64,000 nucleotides of DNA from Ceratotherium simum simum. Taxonomy: Eukaryota > Chordata > Mammalia > Perissodactyla > Rhinocerotidae. Below the pieces are notes generated by a model, which saw only the letters and a list, made by a program, of their open reading frames with translations, was not told the origin of the DNA and did not search any database. The translations under genes and the position numbers were made by a program. The stretch spans positions 7,392,148 through 7,456,147 of the forward strand of contig NW_004454229.1 of the NCBI RefSeq assembly GCF_000283155.1, written 5' to 3'. Positions 33,801 to 45,590 of the stretch are shown here, piece after piece (position 1 is the first letter of the stretch; the number at the start of each line of letters is the position of its first letter).

Positions 33801-34424
33801 CCCACCTTGACCTTGGATCTGGTCTGACGACTCTGATGACTTCCCTTGTTGCGGTGCCGCTGGGCACCTGGGGGAAGCACTCCTCTGCTCTGCTTGGGAA
33901 TGCGTGTTTTGCATCCTGGCCAGGTGGGCCAGCCCTGTGAGAGGGGACCCAGCTGGTGGCCTGGCTCTGCCCTCATTCTCCTGGTGGGAAAGCCAGGCTG
34001 GGTGACCTTGGGGGTTTGGGCCTGACAGGGGCCTTTGGGGCAACAAAGGTGCTTGTCCAGTCCAGCTCGCCGTGTCATGGAGGAGGCGAGCTCTGACCCC
34101 ACGCCAGAGACTGATCCTGGCAGAGGTGTCTTGTGAAGGGAATTGTCCCTTCACCTCCCCTTGGTTCCTACATTCTGACTGCCAGCAGGCCTGGCTCACA
34201 GCCATTTGGGAAAGAGGAATTTTTGTAGCCTGATTGGTTTAATTTTGTTTTCTTCCCAAATTTCTATCCTCAGGCAGAAATAGTCTTGAAACAGCTTTTG
34301 TACCATGGAGGATAGGCTAGCGGACCATGCAAGGGAGGGAAGAGATCAGGGCAAGGACACTTACATTGGAAATAGGTTAGCTTCTCATTTAATAATAGTA
34401 TGTTATTTTTATGATCATAGGTAA
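33801..34424. other. Intergenic sequence, nothing recognised
   Basis: G+C-richer stretch followed by AT-rich DNA. Open on the minus strand to 34205, but without a recognisable domain or start context. Confidence 0.45.
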
Positions 34425-34615
34425 AATTTATTAAACATCTACTAGGTCCTGGGTACTGTACGAGAAATTCGTATGTAATTAGCTCATTTAGTTTTCTTAA
34501 TTTTAGCTCTTTGAGTTAGATTCTATTATTATTCCCACTTTATAGATTAGAAAGTTGAGGCTTAGGAGGTTAAGAAACTTGCCCAACGTCAATAAGTAGC
34601 AGAGGTGGGCTTATA
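34425..34615 (-). repeat. MIR SINE
   Basis: Reverse MIR, nearly full length: AAACATCTACTAGGTCCTGG, TATTATTATTCCCACTTTAT, GGTTAAGAAACTTGCCCAAC, AATAAGTAGCAGAGGTGGG. Confidence 0.82.
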
Positions 34616-34844
34616 GTAAGGACAAGGGAGCCCTGGCCAACATTTTTGCCTTGGGGGTGAGAGTAGCAAATTATATCATGGTTTCCAATGCAGGGGTCCA
34701 GCAAGGATGACAATCAAAACAGCAGCTTCTTGAGAGATCTGAGTACGACCTGGGATATTCCCGGGGTGTCTGCCTGTCAGTGATCTCTTTTTAGATGCTT
34801 ATTCCAGTTCCCTGGAAAGCAGCTGGCATGAAAGAGGGAACTGG

Positions 34845-35065
34845 AGTCACACAGATCTGGTTTGGAAACTGAACTCAGCCTCTTCTATCTGTGTAGCCCA
34901 GCGCAATTTATATAACCTCACTGTGACTCAGTTTGCTCATCTTTAAAATGGCTGATGTGATTCATAACTCACAGGGCTGTGAAGATTACATCAGAAAACA
35001 TAATAAAGCTTCTTGTGCCTGGCATGGAGAAAGTGACAGATAAACGGTAGGTATTAGTAGGGCAC
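34845..35065 (+). repeat. MIR SINE
   Basis: Forward MIR, nearly full length: ACTGGAGTCACACAGATCTG, CACTGTGACTCAGTTTGCTC, ATCTTTAAAATGGCTGATGT, GTGCCTGGCATGGAGAAAGT. Confidence 0.8.
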
Positions 35066-35339
35066 CGCTGTGAAGGGAAGCCACAAATATATTGTTAGCC
35101 TTCCCTCTCATATTTTATTAGCTGGTAAATTCCGCCATGAACAGAGGCATGCTGTCTCTGGAGGGCCTGATTAAAAAGAAAATACCTTAAAAGGGAAAAC
35201 ACATTAAACTACGAACATTCTAAATTATTGTCTTAATTAATAATTAAGCTATTTATCATGGAAGCTGGAAAGTAAGATGGTAACTTGCAAAAAAGAGCCT
35301 TGAATTAGCAGTACTATGTACAGCAGCTGCCTCCACCTG

Positions 35340-35490
35340 GGTAGAGTCTATTCTGTGTCTTATTTTATTGTTAATCCTTGTGACTACCCTGTGGGGATGG
35401 TGTTATTATCATTCAATTCATGAGGCTTAGGATGAGAGTAAGGAACATGTCTAAAGCTATGTGAGAATAAGTGGTGGGGAAAGGATTTCC
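35340..35490 (-). repeat. MIR SINE fragment
   Basis: Reverse MIR core: TGTTAATCCTTGTGACTACC, ATGGTGTTATTATCATTC, GGAACATGTCTAAAGCTATG. Confidence 0.65.
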
Positions 35491-35891
35491 ACACAGGCCC
35501 TACTCCAAGATCCATACTTTCCTCATTATGCCTTTCTACTCGGGCCTGGCAGTCCTACTTTTGGGAAAATATCCTAAGTAAATAACTTAAAAAGAAAGGA
35601 AGGTCAATTGTTAAAACAAAAAATATTTATAGTTCATATTGGTCACATAGACTTATAACCCCAAATTACAAGGTGGGGAAGCAGGCTCCCACATGATAGC
35701 GGACTTCAAAAGATGAATCCACGCATCATGTCAATCGAGAACATCTGAAACTGTATTTCCCGAAAAGGACAGAATTCAAAATAGTACCAGAAAGAGTATA
35801 CACACACTTCTCAAAGTTAGAGAAAATTGACATCTGTACAGTAAGGATCAAAGGTATTTAGAGTTATGCAAATGATTAGTGTATGAAGCCT
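35491..35891. other. Intergenic sequence, possible L1 trace
   Basis: The phrase CAGTCCTACTTTTGGGAAAA followed by TATCCTAAGTAAATAAC (35550-35590) resembles an old L1 3' region. The rest was not recognised. Confidence 0.4.
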
Positions 35892-35906
35892 CTTCATTGT
35901 ATTTTT

Positions 35907-36149
35907 GTGTGTGTGTGTGAGGAAGATCAGCCCTGAGCTAACATCCGATGCCAATCCCCCTCTTTTTGCTAAGGAAGACTGGCCCTGGGCTAACATACGT
36001 GCCCATCTTCCTCTACTTTATGTGGGACGCCGCCACAGCATGGCTTGACAAGCGGTGCATCGGTGTGCACCCGGGATCCGAACCTGTGAACCCCTGGCCA
36101 CCACAGCAGAGTGCGCGCGATTAACCGCTACGCCACCGGGCCAGCCCAG
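35907..36149 (-). mobile_element. ERE SINE, type A body, (CA)n tail
   Basis: Reverse-oriented ERE. On the plus strand it begins GTGTGTGTGTGTGAGGAAGA (the CA tail) and ends with ACCGCTACGCCACCGGGCCA. The 15-base perfect duplication CTTCATTGTATTTTT lies at 35892-35906 and 36150-36164. Confidence 0.96.
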
Positions 36150-36164
36150 CTTCATTGTATTTTT

Positions 36165-36479
36165 GGGCAGAGAGTCTAAATATTGTATCCAATTAAAAAG
36201 AAAGAAAGAAAGCATATTGAGCCAAGTTTTAAAAAAGGATAGAATTTTTTAAACTATCTAGATTTAAGTGGTAAAACTAGCTTCTTGAAAACATGAAACA
36301 GAAAGTAATTACTATCTTGAGAGGGATTTATTTATTAGTGTTTCCTCACCTGGAATTTGAGGACTTTTAGAAGTGTACTAAGATAGTGATAGAGGGGCCC
36401 CATATTTTTGCTATATTTCACAAAACATGATGGAAACTATATCTTAAGTGCATGTTTTATCGTCTTGGCTAAGGATATA
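36165..36479. other. Intergenic sequence, nothing recognised
   Basis: AT-rich, with a short AAAG run near 36197-36210; no exon or nameable repeat. Confidence 0.45.
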
Positions 36480-36668
36480 AGAACTTGGGTTCTATTTTCA
36501 GATCACCTGAGTTTAAATCTCAGCTTCATTACATATTTGCTAGTGATGCTGGGCAAGCTAATCTCTTCTGTTTTCTTGTCTGTAATCTGGGGTTAATAAT
36601 AATGCCCACCTCAGTGGGTTACTGCCTGGCACACGGTAAGTTTTCTGTAAACATGAGCTATTATTAAA
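36480..36668 (+). repeat. MIR SINE
   Basis: Forward MIR: ACCTGAGTTTAAATCTCAGC, GCTGGGCAAGCTAATCTCTT, CTTGTCTGTAATCTGGGGTT, CTGCCTGGCACACGGTAAGT. Confidence 0.82.
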
Positions 36669-38449
36669 CTACAAAGCTTCTTTGCTTTGATCTAGAATTA
36701 TATCAGTTCAGCACTGATTTTATCTTAAGCAAATCAGAAGTCTTGATTGACAATTGTGTAAGCTTTTGCTTGCCAAAATATGGGAAAATGTATGAAGTGT
36801 GAGTAAATGCAGTTTGGTCAATAAAGTCTTTCAAAATATGGGTGAGAGAAGGGAGAGAGGGGAGGAGAAGTGACAGAGATCCTTGGTGATGAAATCTGAA
36901 GATGAATACACAAGACAGACACATTTTAACAAGGGTGAGGTGAATGGGAGGCCTGAGCAGAGCACAGAGGTGGGAAGCTGCAGCCATCACAGTCGTTTGC
37001 CAGAATCGGAGAGAGTCCTGTTGTTGAGGTCTGACCGTTTCCTTCCAATAGACCCTTCCAATAGTTCGTGTCCTCCTCTGCTCTCCGTGCTGTGGTTGGA
37101 TTGCAACACCTGAACCCAAACCAGGACCTGCAGAGGTGAAAATATGTTTCGGAAGGGGGTTGCAACCTAGATACCAGCTGGGGCTCCCCATCCCTGGGAA
37201 GTCTGGGTAACTTTGACCTGAACCCAAATTCCACGGCCTATGACATCACAAGGCCTCCACATGGTTTCTCTCTGGCTCTGACCTCTTCCTCCACTCACTG
37301 CTTTGTGCTGCCCCAAGCCAATGCAGAGGCAAAGCCCAGCCCTTCCACCAAATTCCACAAACAATCCACACACACCAATTCTTTCATGAACTTAGTAATG
37401 CTACTGAAGATGGATGGGGGAAGATATTCTGGTTGAGGTCACGTCCCAGACACGTAGCCTTCTGCCTCCTCCCGGTTTTTTTTCCTCCATTTTTCCAGTC
37501 TCTTTCCCTCGCCTTCCTCTGGCCTGCACGTAAATTCCTGCCCTGTCTCACATGAGGGAGACAAACCAACCCCAACCCAAGCACTTATCATTGGAGTTTG
37601 CCTACAAAGATAGTTTACCCATCTTAAGAGGAGTTCTGATCAAAATGTTTTCTAAATTCACATTGTAGTTATGAGTATTAGGCTAATACAACATTTGTGA
37701 CTAACATTTTATGCAAAATGGGTGCTTATAAATAATGTATAATTATAAAAAATATTAAAATGCTTGTACATTGTGGTCTATCAGTGGAGTTTTGATATAT
37801 CAGAACCCCAGTGGTGGCAAAGAGTTGTTGGGACTAACAGGGCATGGGGAGCCATGGAGCCCCTGAAGAATCTTAGTAGGAGACTTATGTCTCTTAGGAA
37901 GGTCACTCTAGTGGTCCCAGGGGAAATGACAGGAGGGAGGCAAAAGTGGATGCGAGGAAACCGCAGGCAGGAGACAAGAAGCTCTAGAATGAGGCACGTT
38001 GGTGGCAGTGGAACAGAGGGATGGACTCAGGGGGTTGTGCTTACAGAAGCTAGTGACCAATGGATGTGGGAAGTGGGGGAGAGGGTCAAGAATTAGGGTA
38101 ACCAACTCGTCCCTGTTTGCCCGGAACATTAGTTTTAAAACTGAAAGTCCTACGTCATGGGAACTCCCTCAGTATCCAGGAACTTGGGATGGTCGGTCAT
38201 CCTAGTCTTATTACCAGGGAGAACAGGAGTTTGGCAGTGGCATTTATTGAGAGGAAGGACCTAGAAGGAGGCAGTTAGTGGGTGATAACGTGGGAGGGAG
38301 GTGGCATTTGGTGATAATAGAGTCTTGAATATCACGTCTGAGATGCTGTGGGATATTCAAGTCAACATAACAGCCTAGTGGTCAGATGAAATGTCAGGGT
38401 GGGCGAGAAGGGCTTGATAATAATAGACCAACAATCACAACCACCGGAG
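36669..38449. other. Intergenic sequence with old LINE traces
   Basis: 36690-37600 looks unique. At 37795-38100 phrases such as GAGACTTATGTCTCTTAGGA and AGGTCACTCTAGTGGTCCC resemble the old LINE 3'-UTR class. No coding exon was supported; the short frames open on both strands lack domains. Confidence 0.45.
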
Positions 38450-38610
38450 AACAAAACCTGCTCTAAGCGCTTTGCGATTTTGGTCTCATTTGATCCTCAC
38501 AGTAACCCTATGAGCTGGGAATTATTATCCCCATTTTACAGCTGAGGAAACTGAGGCACAGAGAGGATAAGGAAATTGTTCAAGGTCAAAAGTCGAAAAG
38601 CTAGTAAGTG
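38450..38610 (-). repeat. MIR SINE
   Basis: Reverse MIR, well preserved: TCATTTGATCCTCACAGTAA, TTATTATCCCCATTTTACAG, CTGAGGAAACTGAGGCACAG, GTCGAAAAGCTAGTAAGTGG. Confidence 0.87.
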
Positions 38611-39339
38611 GGCAAACATCTCTGGCCAAAGATGTTCTTTGAAACATATTTTATAATAGCAAAACCTCAGAAACACCCTAAGTAGGAGGCAAATAGGCAG
38701 GTAAATTAGGATACACTCATAAAACAGAATGAGTGTGCTCAGTTTGTCCCTTGCCCCCATCCCCAGGAAAAGAATACCACCTTCCTCTCGTTCTCTGCCC
38801 CTTGCAGAGGCTAGTCTTGTGCTTTTAGGCCACTGTAATGTCAGAAGGACAAGGAAGTGAGAGCAAAAATGCGGGGGAGTGTTGAAGACACCAGTACGGA
38901 AGCAGCCGTGACATTTCAGGGCAGTGGAAGAGAGAAAAAGGGAAAATTTTAAAGACATATTCATACTGCGTGAATCCCCTTCACGCTGTTAGAAAATGCA
39001 AAGGGCTCGAGTTCTTTAGAAATCACTTTCCAGGGGTTGAGGGCAGTCTCTGTGATGGTGGCAGCGCTTTGCAGCTGGGTTGGTAATGGTTTTACTGGCA
39101 TTGCCACAGCATTGTCACAACGTCAGGGGTGACAGAAGCAGGGCAGAGGGGTCCTGGAAACCACACGAACAGGAAGGGTGAGGGGAATAACCGGGGACTG
39201 AGAACTTCCCACGTGCCAGGTGCCGGAACCCTATTCAAACAGGGGTTGGCCACACAGCGCTGGCCTGCCTGGACCTTCCAGCATAGTGGCAGAGACAGCC
39301 ACAGAATAAAAAGTTCTCATATAATGCAGTAAGTAGACT
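38611..39339. other. Intergenic sequence, possible short L1 piece
   Basis: 38640-38735 (TTTTATAATAGCAAAACCTC, AAATTAGGATACACTCATA) resembles an L1 3' fragment. The rest was not recognised. Confidence 0.4.
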
Positions 39340-39730
39340 GATGGTGGTCTACACAGCAGGATGCTCGGGCAGGGAGGAACTCCACTTTGCTTGGCAGTGG
39401 AGGGGCTTAGGCTGTCAAACAAGGTTTTCTGGAGGAAACAGCAGCTGGACCAAGTCTTGACGGAAGAGAGAAGGCAGGAAGGGGAACATGCTCCAGAAGG
39501 AGGGATCTGAATGGGCAAAGACAGTAAGTCAAGAAATAGCCTAGTGTGCACAGGGAACGACAAGCAAGTCAATGTGGGTGAAGAGCAAGTCTGAGGTGGG
39601 GTGTGGGCGCTGAAGGGGCAAGGAGGAGACAGGGACTAGGTCAGGACCGCTCTGGCCGGACCAGGCCTCCGGGCCACTGACTCTCGGTGAAGGGTTTTAA
39701 GCAAGGGTGCATTTAGTTCGTCAGTTTGTT
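39340..39730 (+). mobile_element. Ancient LINE 3'-UTR-like fragment
   Basis: Phrases such as CTTGACGGAAGAGAGAAGGC and GAAGGGTTTTAAGCAAGGGT follow the order seen in the class at 6520-7190. Confidence 0.4.
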
Positions 39731-40320
39731 TTTAGGATGGAAGGAACTTGAGCAAGTCTGTAGGCTTATTTAAGGTGGAAGCAAGACAGCAGGGTTGAAT
39801 ACTGGAGAGAAGGGGGTATACTCCATGGGGCTGGGGCCCTGGAGAAAAGGAGCTGATGAGTAACAAGGAAAAGGGCTGAGGGAAGATGGGGTATCTGGGT
39901 GCAGATGTAAATTCTCTTACAGCGGGAGAGAAAGGTCAGGGGTGCGTACACAGTCACCTGGGTTTTTTCAAAGAAGCTGTTCAGAGTGTGCTTGTTGTGG
40001 GGGCAATGATGGCAAGGGAGGGAGAGCCAACCACCGCTCAGCAAAGCAGTCACAGTCTGGGTCAGCTGAGGGCGAGGCTGTGAACAGTCTGCCCGCACCA
40101 TTTCTCCGGCAGCACTTGGGGAGCCGGGCGCAGGAACCAGAAGACTGACTGAGGCAGGCGAGGCAGGAGTGCAGGGTTGGTGAGGAGGCGGAGGAGAGTC
40201 TTCTTCAGGCAAACCACCATGGGCTGGGTTTGGGTAATAAGGAAGAAGCAGAAAGGGGGCTGCCAGATTAGGAGATAAAGAGGGAGCCAAAGGCAAAGAA
40301 GTTACGGTCAGGCCCTATTT
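39731..40320. other. Intergenic sequence, nothing recognised
   Basis: Purine-rich on the plus strand. The minus-strand open frame here is proline/serine-rich low-complexity sequence without a domain. Confidence 0.4.
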
Positions 40321-40329
40321 CCCCTGTGC

Positions 40330-40455
40330 CAGAATGGCCTGCAGTGGCAGTAACGCCGTGCTGCCAGGCCTTGAATAAGTAATTTTAGCTTCCTGGGCCT
40401 CAGTTTCCCCATCTGTATGATTACATAATCACTATGGTATTCTGCAGCTCTAACT
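40330..40455 (+). repeat. MIR/THER-class SINE fragment
   Basis: GCTTCCTGGGCCTCAGTTTC, CCCATCTGTATGATTACATA, then TTCTGCAGCTCTAACTGTAC, as at the 3' end of THER-type SINEs. Confidence 0.6.
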
Positions 40456-40879
40456 GTACGATTGTGCAAACCCTAAGCACGTCCCAGCCTCTTGGGCGTC
40501 TGGGTGAGGCACTTTCTGTACCTTCTATCCTGCAACTGCTGAGCCCATGTGAATCATTTTCTGCTCAGAAGGAGGCAACCCTGGGGCTGGGCATGGGATG
40601 TGAGATTTCAGTTCACCAGGGCCAGTGCCAAGCCATAGGTCCAGCTGCCATTGGCTGAAAGTTTGCATTCAGGTTACTTTGCCTCAGGGATCTCAGCAAA
40701 TATTAACCAACATACTGGGTGACCTTGGACAAGCTACTGAAAACAATTCACCACGTGGTTTACTCGACCAGCAAGGAAAAGCAAGTAGTTATACGCTCAG
40801 GGCGGCCATGAAGAAGTGTGACTCACAATGGTTGGGGGACAAAGGCACAGAGAGAAATGATTGCTCCTGGAAAGGCCAC

Positions 40880-41290
40880 TACCTTAGGTTGGGTTTCCTA
40901 GAAGCAGAGCCTGAGACACGGATTCTTGTTAAGAGATGTACTCAGGAGAAGGGAGAGAGAGAAGTGGCACAGGGCAGAGGAGAAAAGACAAGCAAGAGTG
41001 TGGGCTCCTCTGGAGTCTGGCTTCAGTCTGCTCCCGGGGAGAAGTGCTAGAGCACAAATTGTGCCACAGGGTTGGTCTCATCTCAGAGTAAGGGAGGGCT
41101 TTTTGTACCCAAGTGTCAATCAATTATTGGCTGAGGCTGTGGACGGGGGGTGGGGGGTTTGCGGGGGTGGAACAGGGACTGGTGTAGCCTCTCTGGTGAG
41201 GGTGCTCTTCTTTGGTCCAGGGCAATTCTGTCCTGAAGAGGGCAGCAGAATTTTGTCAGCAATACTCACATCCCCTGGGTAGGAAAAGGG
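40880..41290. repeat. Unclassified interspersed repeat
   Basis: Begins TTGGGTTTCCTAGAAGCAGA and GAGATGTACTCAGGAGAAGG, an opening that I know from a widespread old mammalian repeat. Class uncertain. Confidence 0.4.
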
Positions 41291-41390
41291 GTACCAATGG
41301 GATCCGCTATAGCTACCCTAGAAAAATAAACAGAAGTTGTATCTTCAGGTCTGTGGAAGATGGAAAATGACATATAGATAGTTAACAAGG

Positions 41391-41409
41391 AAAAAAAAAA
41401 AAAAAAAAA
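41391..41409. repeat. Poly(A) run
   Basis: About 19 consecutive A. I cannot assign it as the tail of a named element; the upstream sequence is not an ERE or a recognised L1 end. Confidence 0.9.
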
Positions 41410-41549
41410 GGAATGGTAGCCCTGCCGTCCATGCAGAATTAAAAGACTTGAGGGTCACATATATCAACTCATAAACATCACTCACCATTCCAGTGACAAA
41501 GCAGTAGAGCTGCTCTCACCCCTTCCACACATATTTATTAAATTTCACA

Positions 41550-42240
41550 CTGCCAACAAAGAACCAATATCCTTAATATATAAAGAATGCCTACAAATCA
41601 ATAAAAAGACCCTGATAATTATAGAGGTAGATGGTATTAATCAACAATCTACTAAGGAGGAAATATAAATAGCTAACAGACATTTAAGAAAATCATTCAA
41701 GGGGCCGGCCTGGTGGTGTAGCAGTTAAGTGTGGGCGCTCTGCTTTGGCAGCCCGGGCTTTGCAGGTTCGGATCCTGGGTGCACAACGACGCACCACTTG
41801 TTGAGCCATGCTGTGGCAGTGTCCCATATAAAGTAGAGGAAGATGGGCATGGATGTTAGCCCAGGGCCAATCTTCCTCAGCAAGAAGAGGAGGATTGACA
41901 TCGGATGTTAGCTCAGGACTGGTGTTCCTCACCAAAAAAAAAAAAATTAAAAAAAATATCATTCAACCTTGCTGATAATCAAAGAAATGCAAAGGAAAGG
42001 AGTATACAAATTTTGTCTATCAAATTACAGACTTTAGGATCAGAGCAACAGCTGGCGCGGATAAGGAGTGGTGGGTGCTCTCCACACAGCTGGTGGGAAT
42101 GTCGATCTAGCTAATCTTAGAAAATAATTTTACAGTATGTTTCATGAGATTTAAAAATGTTTAAACTCTTTGATTCGTACTTCTACTCCTAAGCATCATC
42201 CTAAGGAAATAATCCAAATGTTTCACTATTATCACATAAT
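41550..42240 (+). mobile_element. Old L1 fragment, split by an ERE
   Basis: CCAATATCCTTAATATATAA, GAATGCCTACAAATCAATAA, TTGCTGATAATCAAAGAAAT and CTGGTGGGAATGTCGATCTA are in L1 ORF2-to-3' order on the plus strand. An ERE (41701-41957) interrupts it. Confidence 0.75.
41701..41957 (+). mobile_element. ERE SINE, type A body
   Basis: Head GGGGCCGGCCTGGTGGTGTA, B-box-like GGTTCGGATCCTGGG, body AAAGTAGAGGAAGATGGGCA and two GATGTTAGC units, poly(A) tail. ATCATTCAA lies at 41692-41700 and 41958-41966 as target duplication. Confidence 0.95.
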
Positions 42241-42249
42241 GGAATAGAG

Positions 42250-42455
42250 AAATTGCTGTGTGCTAGGCATTGTGCTGAGTGCACTCATATGCGTCATTTC
42301 ATTTAATCTGTACAATTGCCTTACTGGGCGGGTACTGTATGAAGTCTCTTTTTACAAGAGAGGAAACTGAGGCTTTAAGGAGGTTCAGTAAAGTTTACTT
42401 ACTGTGAAGAAGTGGGGAGGCAGCAATTATCTGACTCCAGTGTGTGGGCCCTTGA
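42250..42455 (-). repeat. MIR SINE
   Basis: Reverse MIR: GTGCTAGGCATTGTGCTGAG, ATTTCATTTAATCTGTACAA, AAGAGAGGAAACTGAGGCTT. Confidence 0.8.
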
Positions 42456-42984
42456 TAACTTTACTTGCTCTATGGACTCACTAATACTTGGGCCCAAGAA
42501 GAGAGTGAAGAGCTAGCCTTTTTACAAAATAATTAAATCAGGCAAACTGTTCCTTGCTCCATTGATCAGAGAGCCTCAGCAGTGTTTGGATTTCTAATTA
42601 AGTCAGACAGATTTAATTAGAGTTCCTGGGGCTATCGCCTAGTCCTTTGGAAAGTTCCATGATGAGTTTTACATAAAAATATATAACAATCTTAGGCTCC
42701 TCTGTGCAAAGAGGTGAAGTCATCTACCGAATGTGAGTAGCTGTGAACTAACAGGGCTTTAGAACAACAATGTGTAGCTGCTGAAGCAATGAACTGTATA
42801 CACTTGTCGACTTGTCCATCTCTCCCCCAAACTGTGAGCTCTATAATTGCAGGGATCGTGTCTGTCTCATTCATTAAAATAACCTTAGAAGGTGAGAATG
42901 GATGATGGGTAGGCACCCAGCAGTGTCTTCCCAGCTCTCATGTGTGTCCAAGAGGGCATGTCACAAGAAGGGTCATTACAGTGG
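42456..42984. other. Intergenic sequence, nothing recognised
   Basis: Unique-looking, with a possible L2-tail trace at 42825-42880 (GTGAGCTCTATAATTGCAGG). No exon was found. Confidence 0.45.
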
Positions 42985-45175
42985 CTTTGTTGGTTTTTGT
43001 AAAAAATTTGGAAGGACATCTGGGTTGTTTCTAGTTTTTCACTATTACAAATAAAGCTGCTATAAACATTTGTGTACAAGTTTGGACATGAACATACGTT
43101 TTCATTTTTCTGGAATAAATGCACAGGAATGCTATTGCTGGTTTGTATGGTAGTTGTATGTTTAATTTTTAAAGAAACTGCCAAACTGTTTTCCAGAGTG
43201 GATGTGCTTTTTCACACTCTGACCAACAATGTGTGAGTGAGCCAGTCTCTCCGAATCCTTACTAACATTTGGTATTGTCACTCTTTTTCATTTTAGCCAT
43301 TTGGATAGATTTGTAGCGTTATCTCTCTGTAGTTTTCATTTGCATTTCTCTAATGGTTAACAATGTTAAACATCTTTGCATATGCTTATTTACCATCTGT
43401 ATATCCTCTTCAGTGAAATGTCTCTACAAATCTTTTTGCCAATTTCTAATTGGATTGTTTGTTTTTTATTTTAACTGTTGAATTTTGGGTGATGTGTATA
43501 TATTCTAGCCCTTTGTCAGACATGTGGTTTGCAAACATTTTCTCCCAGTCTGTAGTTGGTCTTTTCATCCTCTTCACAGGGTCTCTCACAGAGCAAGAGT
43601 TTTTAATATTGATAGAATACATGTTATCCATTTTCCTTTTATGGATCTGGAAGATTTTCTCCTATTTTTTTCTCATTTTATAGCTTTACATTTTACATTC
43701 AAGTCTGAAATCCATTTTGAGTCAATTTTTTGTATATTGTGTGAGACTTGGGTCCAGGTTCATTTTTTTCCTCTCCTTTGGATGTTCACTTACTCCAGCA
43801 CCATTTGTTGAAAAGGCAATTTTTCTTCCATTGGATGGCTTTTGCATTTGGGTGTACTTGTGGGGGTCTGTTTCTGGGTTCTCTATTCTGTTCCATTGAT
43901 CTCTGTGTCTATCCCTCTGCCAATACCACACAGTCTTGGTTACTGTGGCTACAAAGTAAGTCTCGAGTGCAGGTAGTCTGATTCCTCCCATGTTCTTCTT
44001 CTTTTTCAAAATTGTCTTAGCTATTCTAGTTGCTTTGCCTTTCCATATAAGTTTTAGAATAAGTTTCTCTATATCTACAAAAAGTCTTGCAGGAATTTAG
44101 ATAAGAATCACATTAAACCTACAGATAGATTTGTGAAGAACTGACATCTTTACTATGTTGAGTCTTTCAATCCATGAACACTGCCTGTCTCTCATTTATC
44201 TTCTTTGATTTCTTTTATCATCATTTTGTAATTTTCAGCATACAAATTTTATACACCTTTTATTAGATTTACACCTATTCATTTTTTGAGTAATTATAAA
44301 TGGCATTTTATTTTTAATTTGTTAGTTTGTACAAATACAATTGATTTTTGTATGTTTATCTTATATCTTATGACCTTTCTGAACTCATTTATTAGTTCTA
44401 GGAGTTAAAAACAATTTTTTTTTGTAGATTCCTTAGGATTTTCTACATAGACAATTATGTCATCTGTGAATAGGCACAGTTTTACTTCTTCCTTTTCTAT
44501 CTATATGCCTTTTATTTCCTTTTCTTTCCTTATTGCACTGGCTGGAACTTCCAGCATGATGCTGAATAAGAGTGGACATCCTTGCCTTGATTCTGGTCTT
44601 GGGGAGAAAGCATTCATTCTTTCACCATGAGGTATCACGTTAGCTGTAGGTTTTTTGTAGATGCTCTTTATCAAATTGACAAGTTTCCCTTATTCCTAGT
44701 TTTCTGAGAGTTTTTATCATAAATGAGTGTTGAATTTTGTCAAAATATGTTTTTCATTGATTGACATGATCATGAGATTTTTCTTCTTTCGCTGTTTAAC
44801 ATGGTAGATTTTTGAATATTGAACTAGCCTTGTATACCTGGAATAAATCTCACTTGGTTATGGTATATAATTCTTCTTTATATGTTACTGAATTCTATTT
44901 GCTAATATTTTGTTAAGTATTTTTGCATCTGTATTCATAAGGAATATTGGTCAGTGGTTTTCTTTTTTTTGTAATGTCTTTGTTGGTTTTTGTATCAGGG
45001 TAATATTAGCTTCATAAAATGAGCTGAGAGGTATTTCCTCCTCTTCTATTTCCTGGAAGAGATTGTGTAGAACTGTGTTAATTCTTCTTTAAACATTTGG
45101 TAGAATTGTCCAATGAAAACATCTGTGCCTGGATATTTGCTTTTGGAGAGTAAATGAATTCAATTTCGTTAATAG
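42985..45175 (-). mobile_element. L1 LINE, inverted 5' segment of a rearranged insertion
   Basis: Minus-strand L1 covering ORF2 and part of the 3' region, starting on the left at the reverse complement of AAAACTAGAAACAACCCAGA. Broken ORF2 pieces can be followed across it (for example around 43722-44009 minus: MGGIRLPALETYFVATVTKT). It joins directly to the plus-strand 3' segment at 45176-45590. Confidence 0.9.
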
Positions 45176-45590
45176 AATTATGGAGACAGTGAAAAGACTT
45201 GGCTGTCAGAGGTTCAGGTAAAGGATGGGAGGATTGAGTTGGTAGAGCACAGAGGATTTTTAGGGCAGCAAAACTATTCTGTATTATACTACAATGGTGG
45301 ATACATGACATTATACATTTGTCAAAACCCATAGACTGTACAACACAAAAAGTGAACCCTAATATAAACTATGGACTTTGGGTGATAACAATGTGTCAAT
45401 TTAGGTTCATCATTGTAACAAGTGTACCACTCTGGTGCAGGATGTTGATAAAGGGGTGGAGTAGGCTGCGGGTGTGTTGGGTGTGGGTGTGTTGGGGGGC
45501 AGGGTTATGTGGGAACTTTGTACTTTCTGCTCAATTTTGCTGTGAACCTAAAACTGCTCTAAAAAAAAGTGTATTAATTAAAAAAATGAA
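45176..45590 (+). mobile_element. L1 3' end, sense segment of a rearranged insertion
   Basis: Plus-strand L1 3' UTR: GGATACATGACATTATACAT, GTGAACCCTAATATAAACTA, TGTGAACCTAAAACTGCTCT and an A-rich end near 45555-45590. It lies next to the opposite-strand segment 42985-45175, as twin priming produces. Confidence 0.88.

Noticed and set aside
33603..34205. 200-codon open frame on the minus strand
   Set aside because: It begins in sequence antisense to an L2 fragment, has biased composition and shows no recognisable domain.
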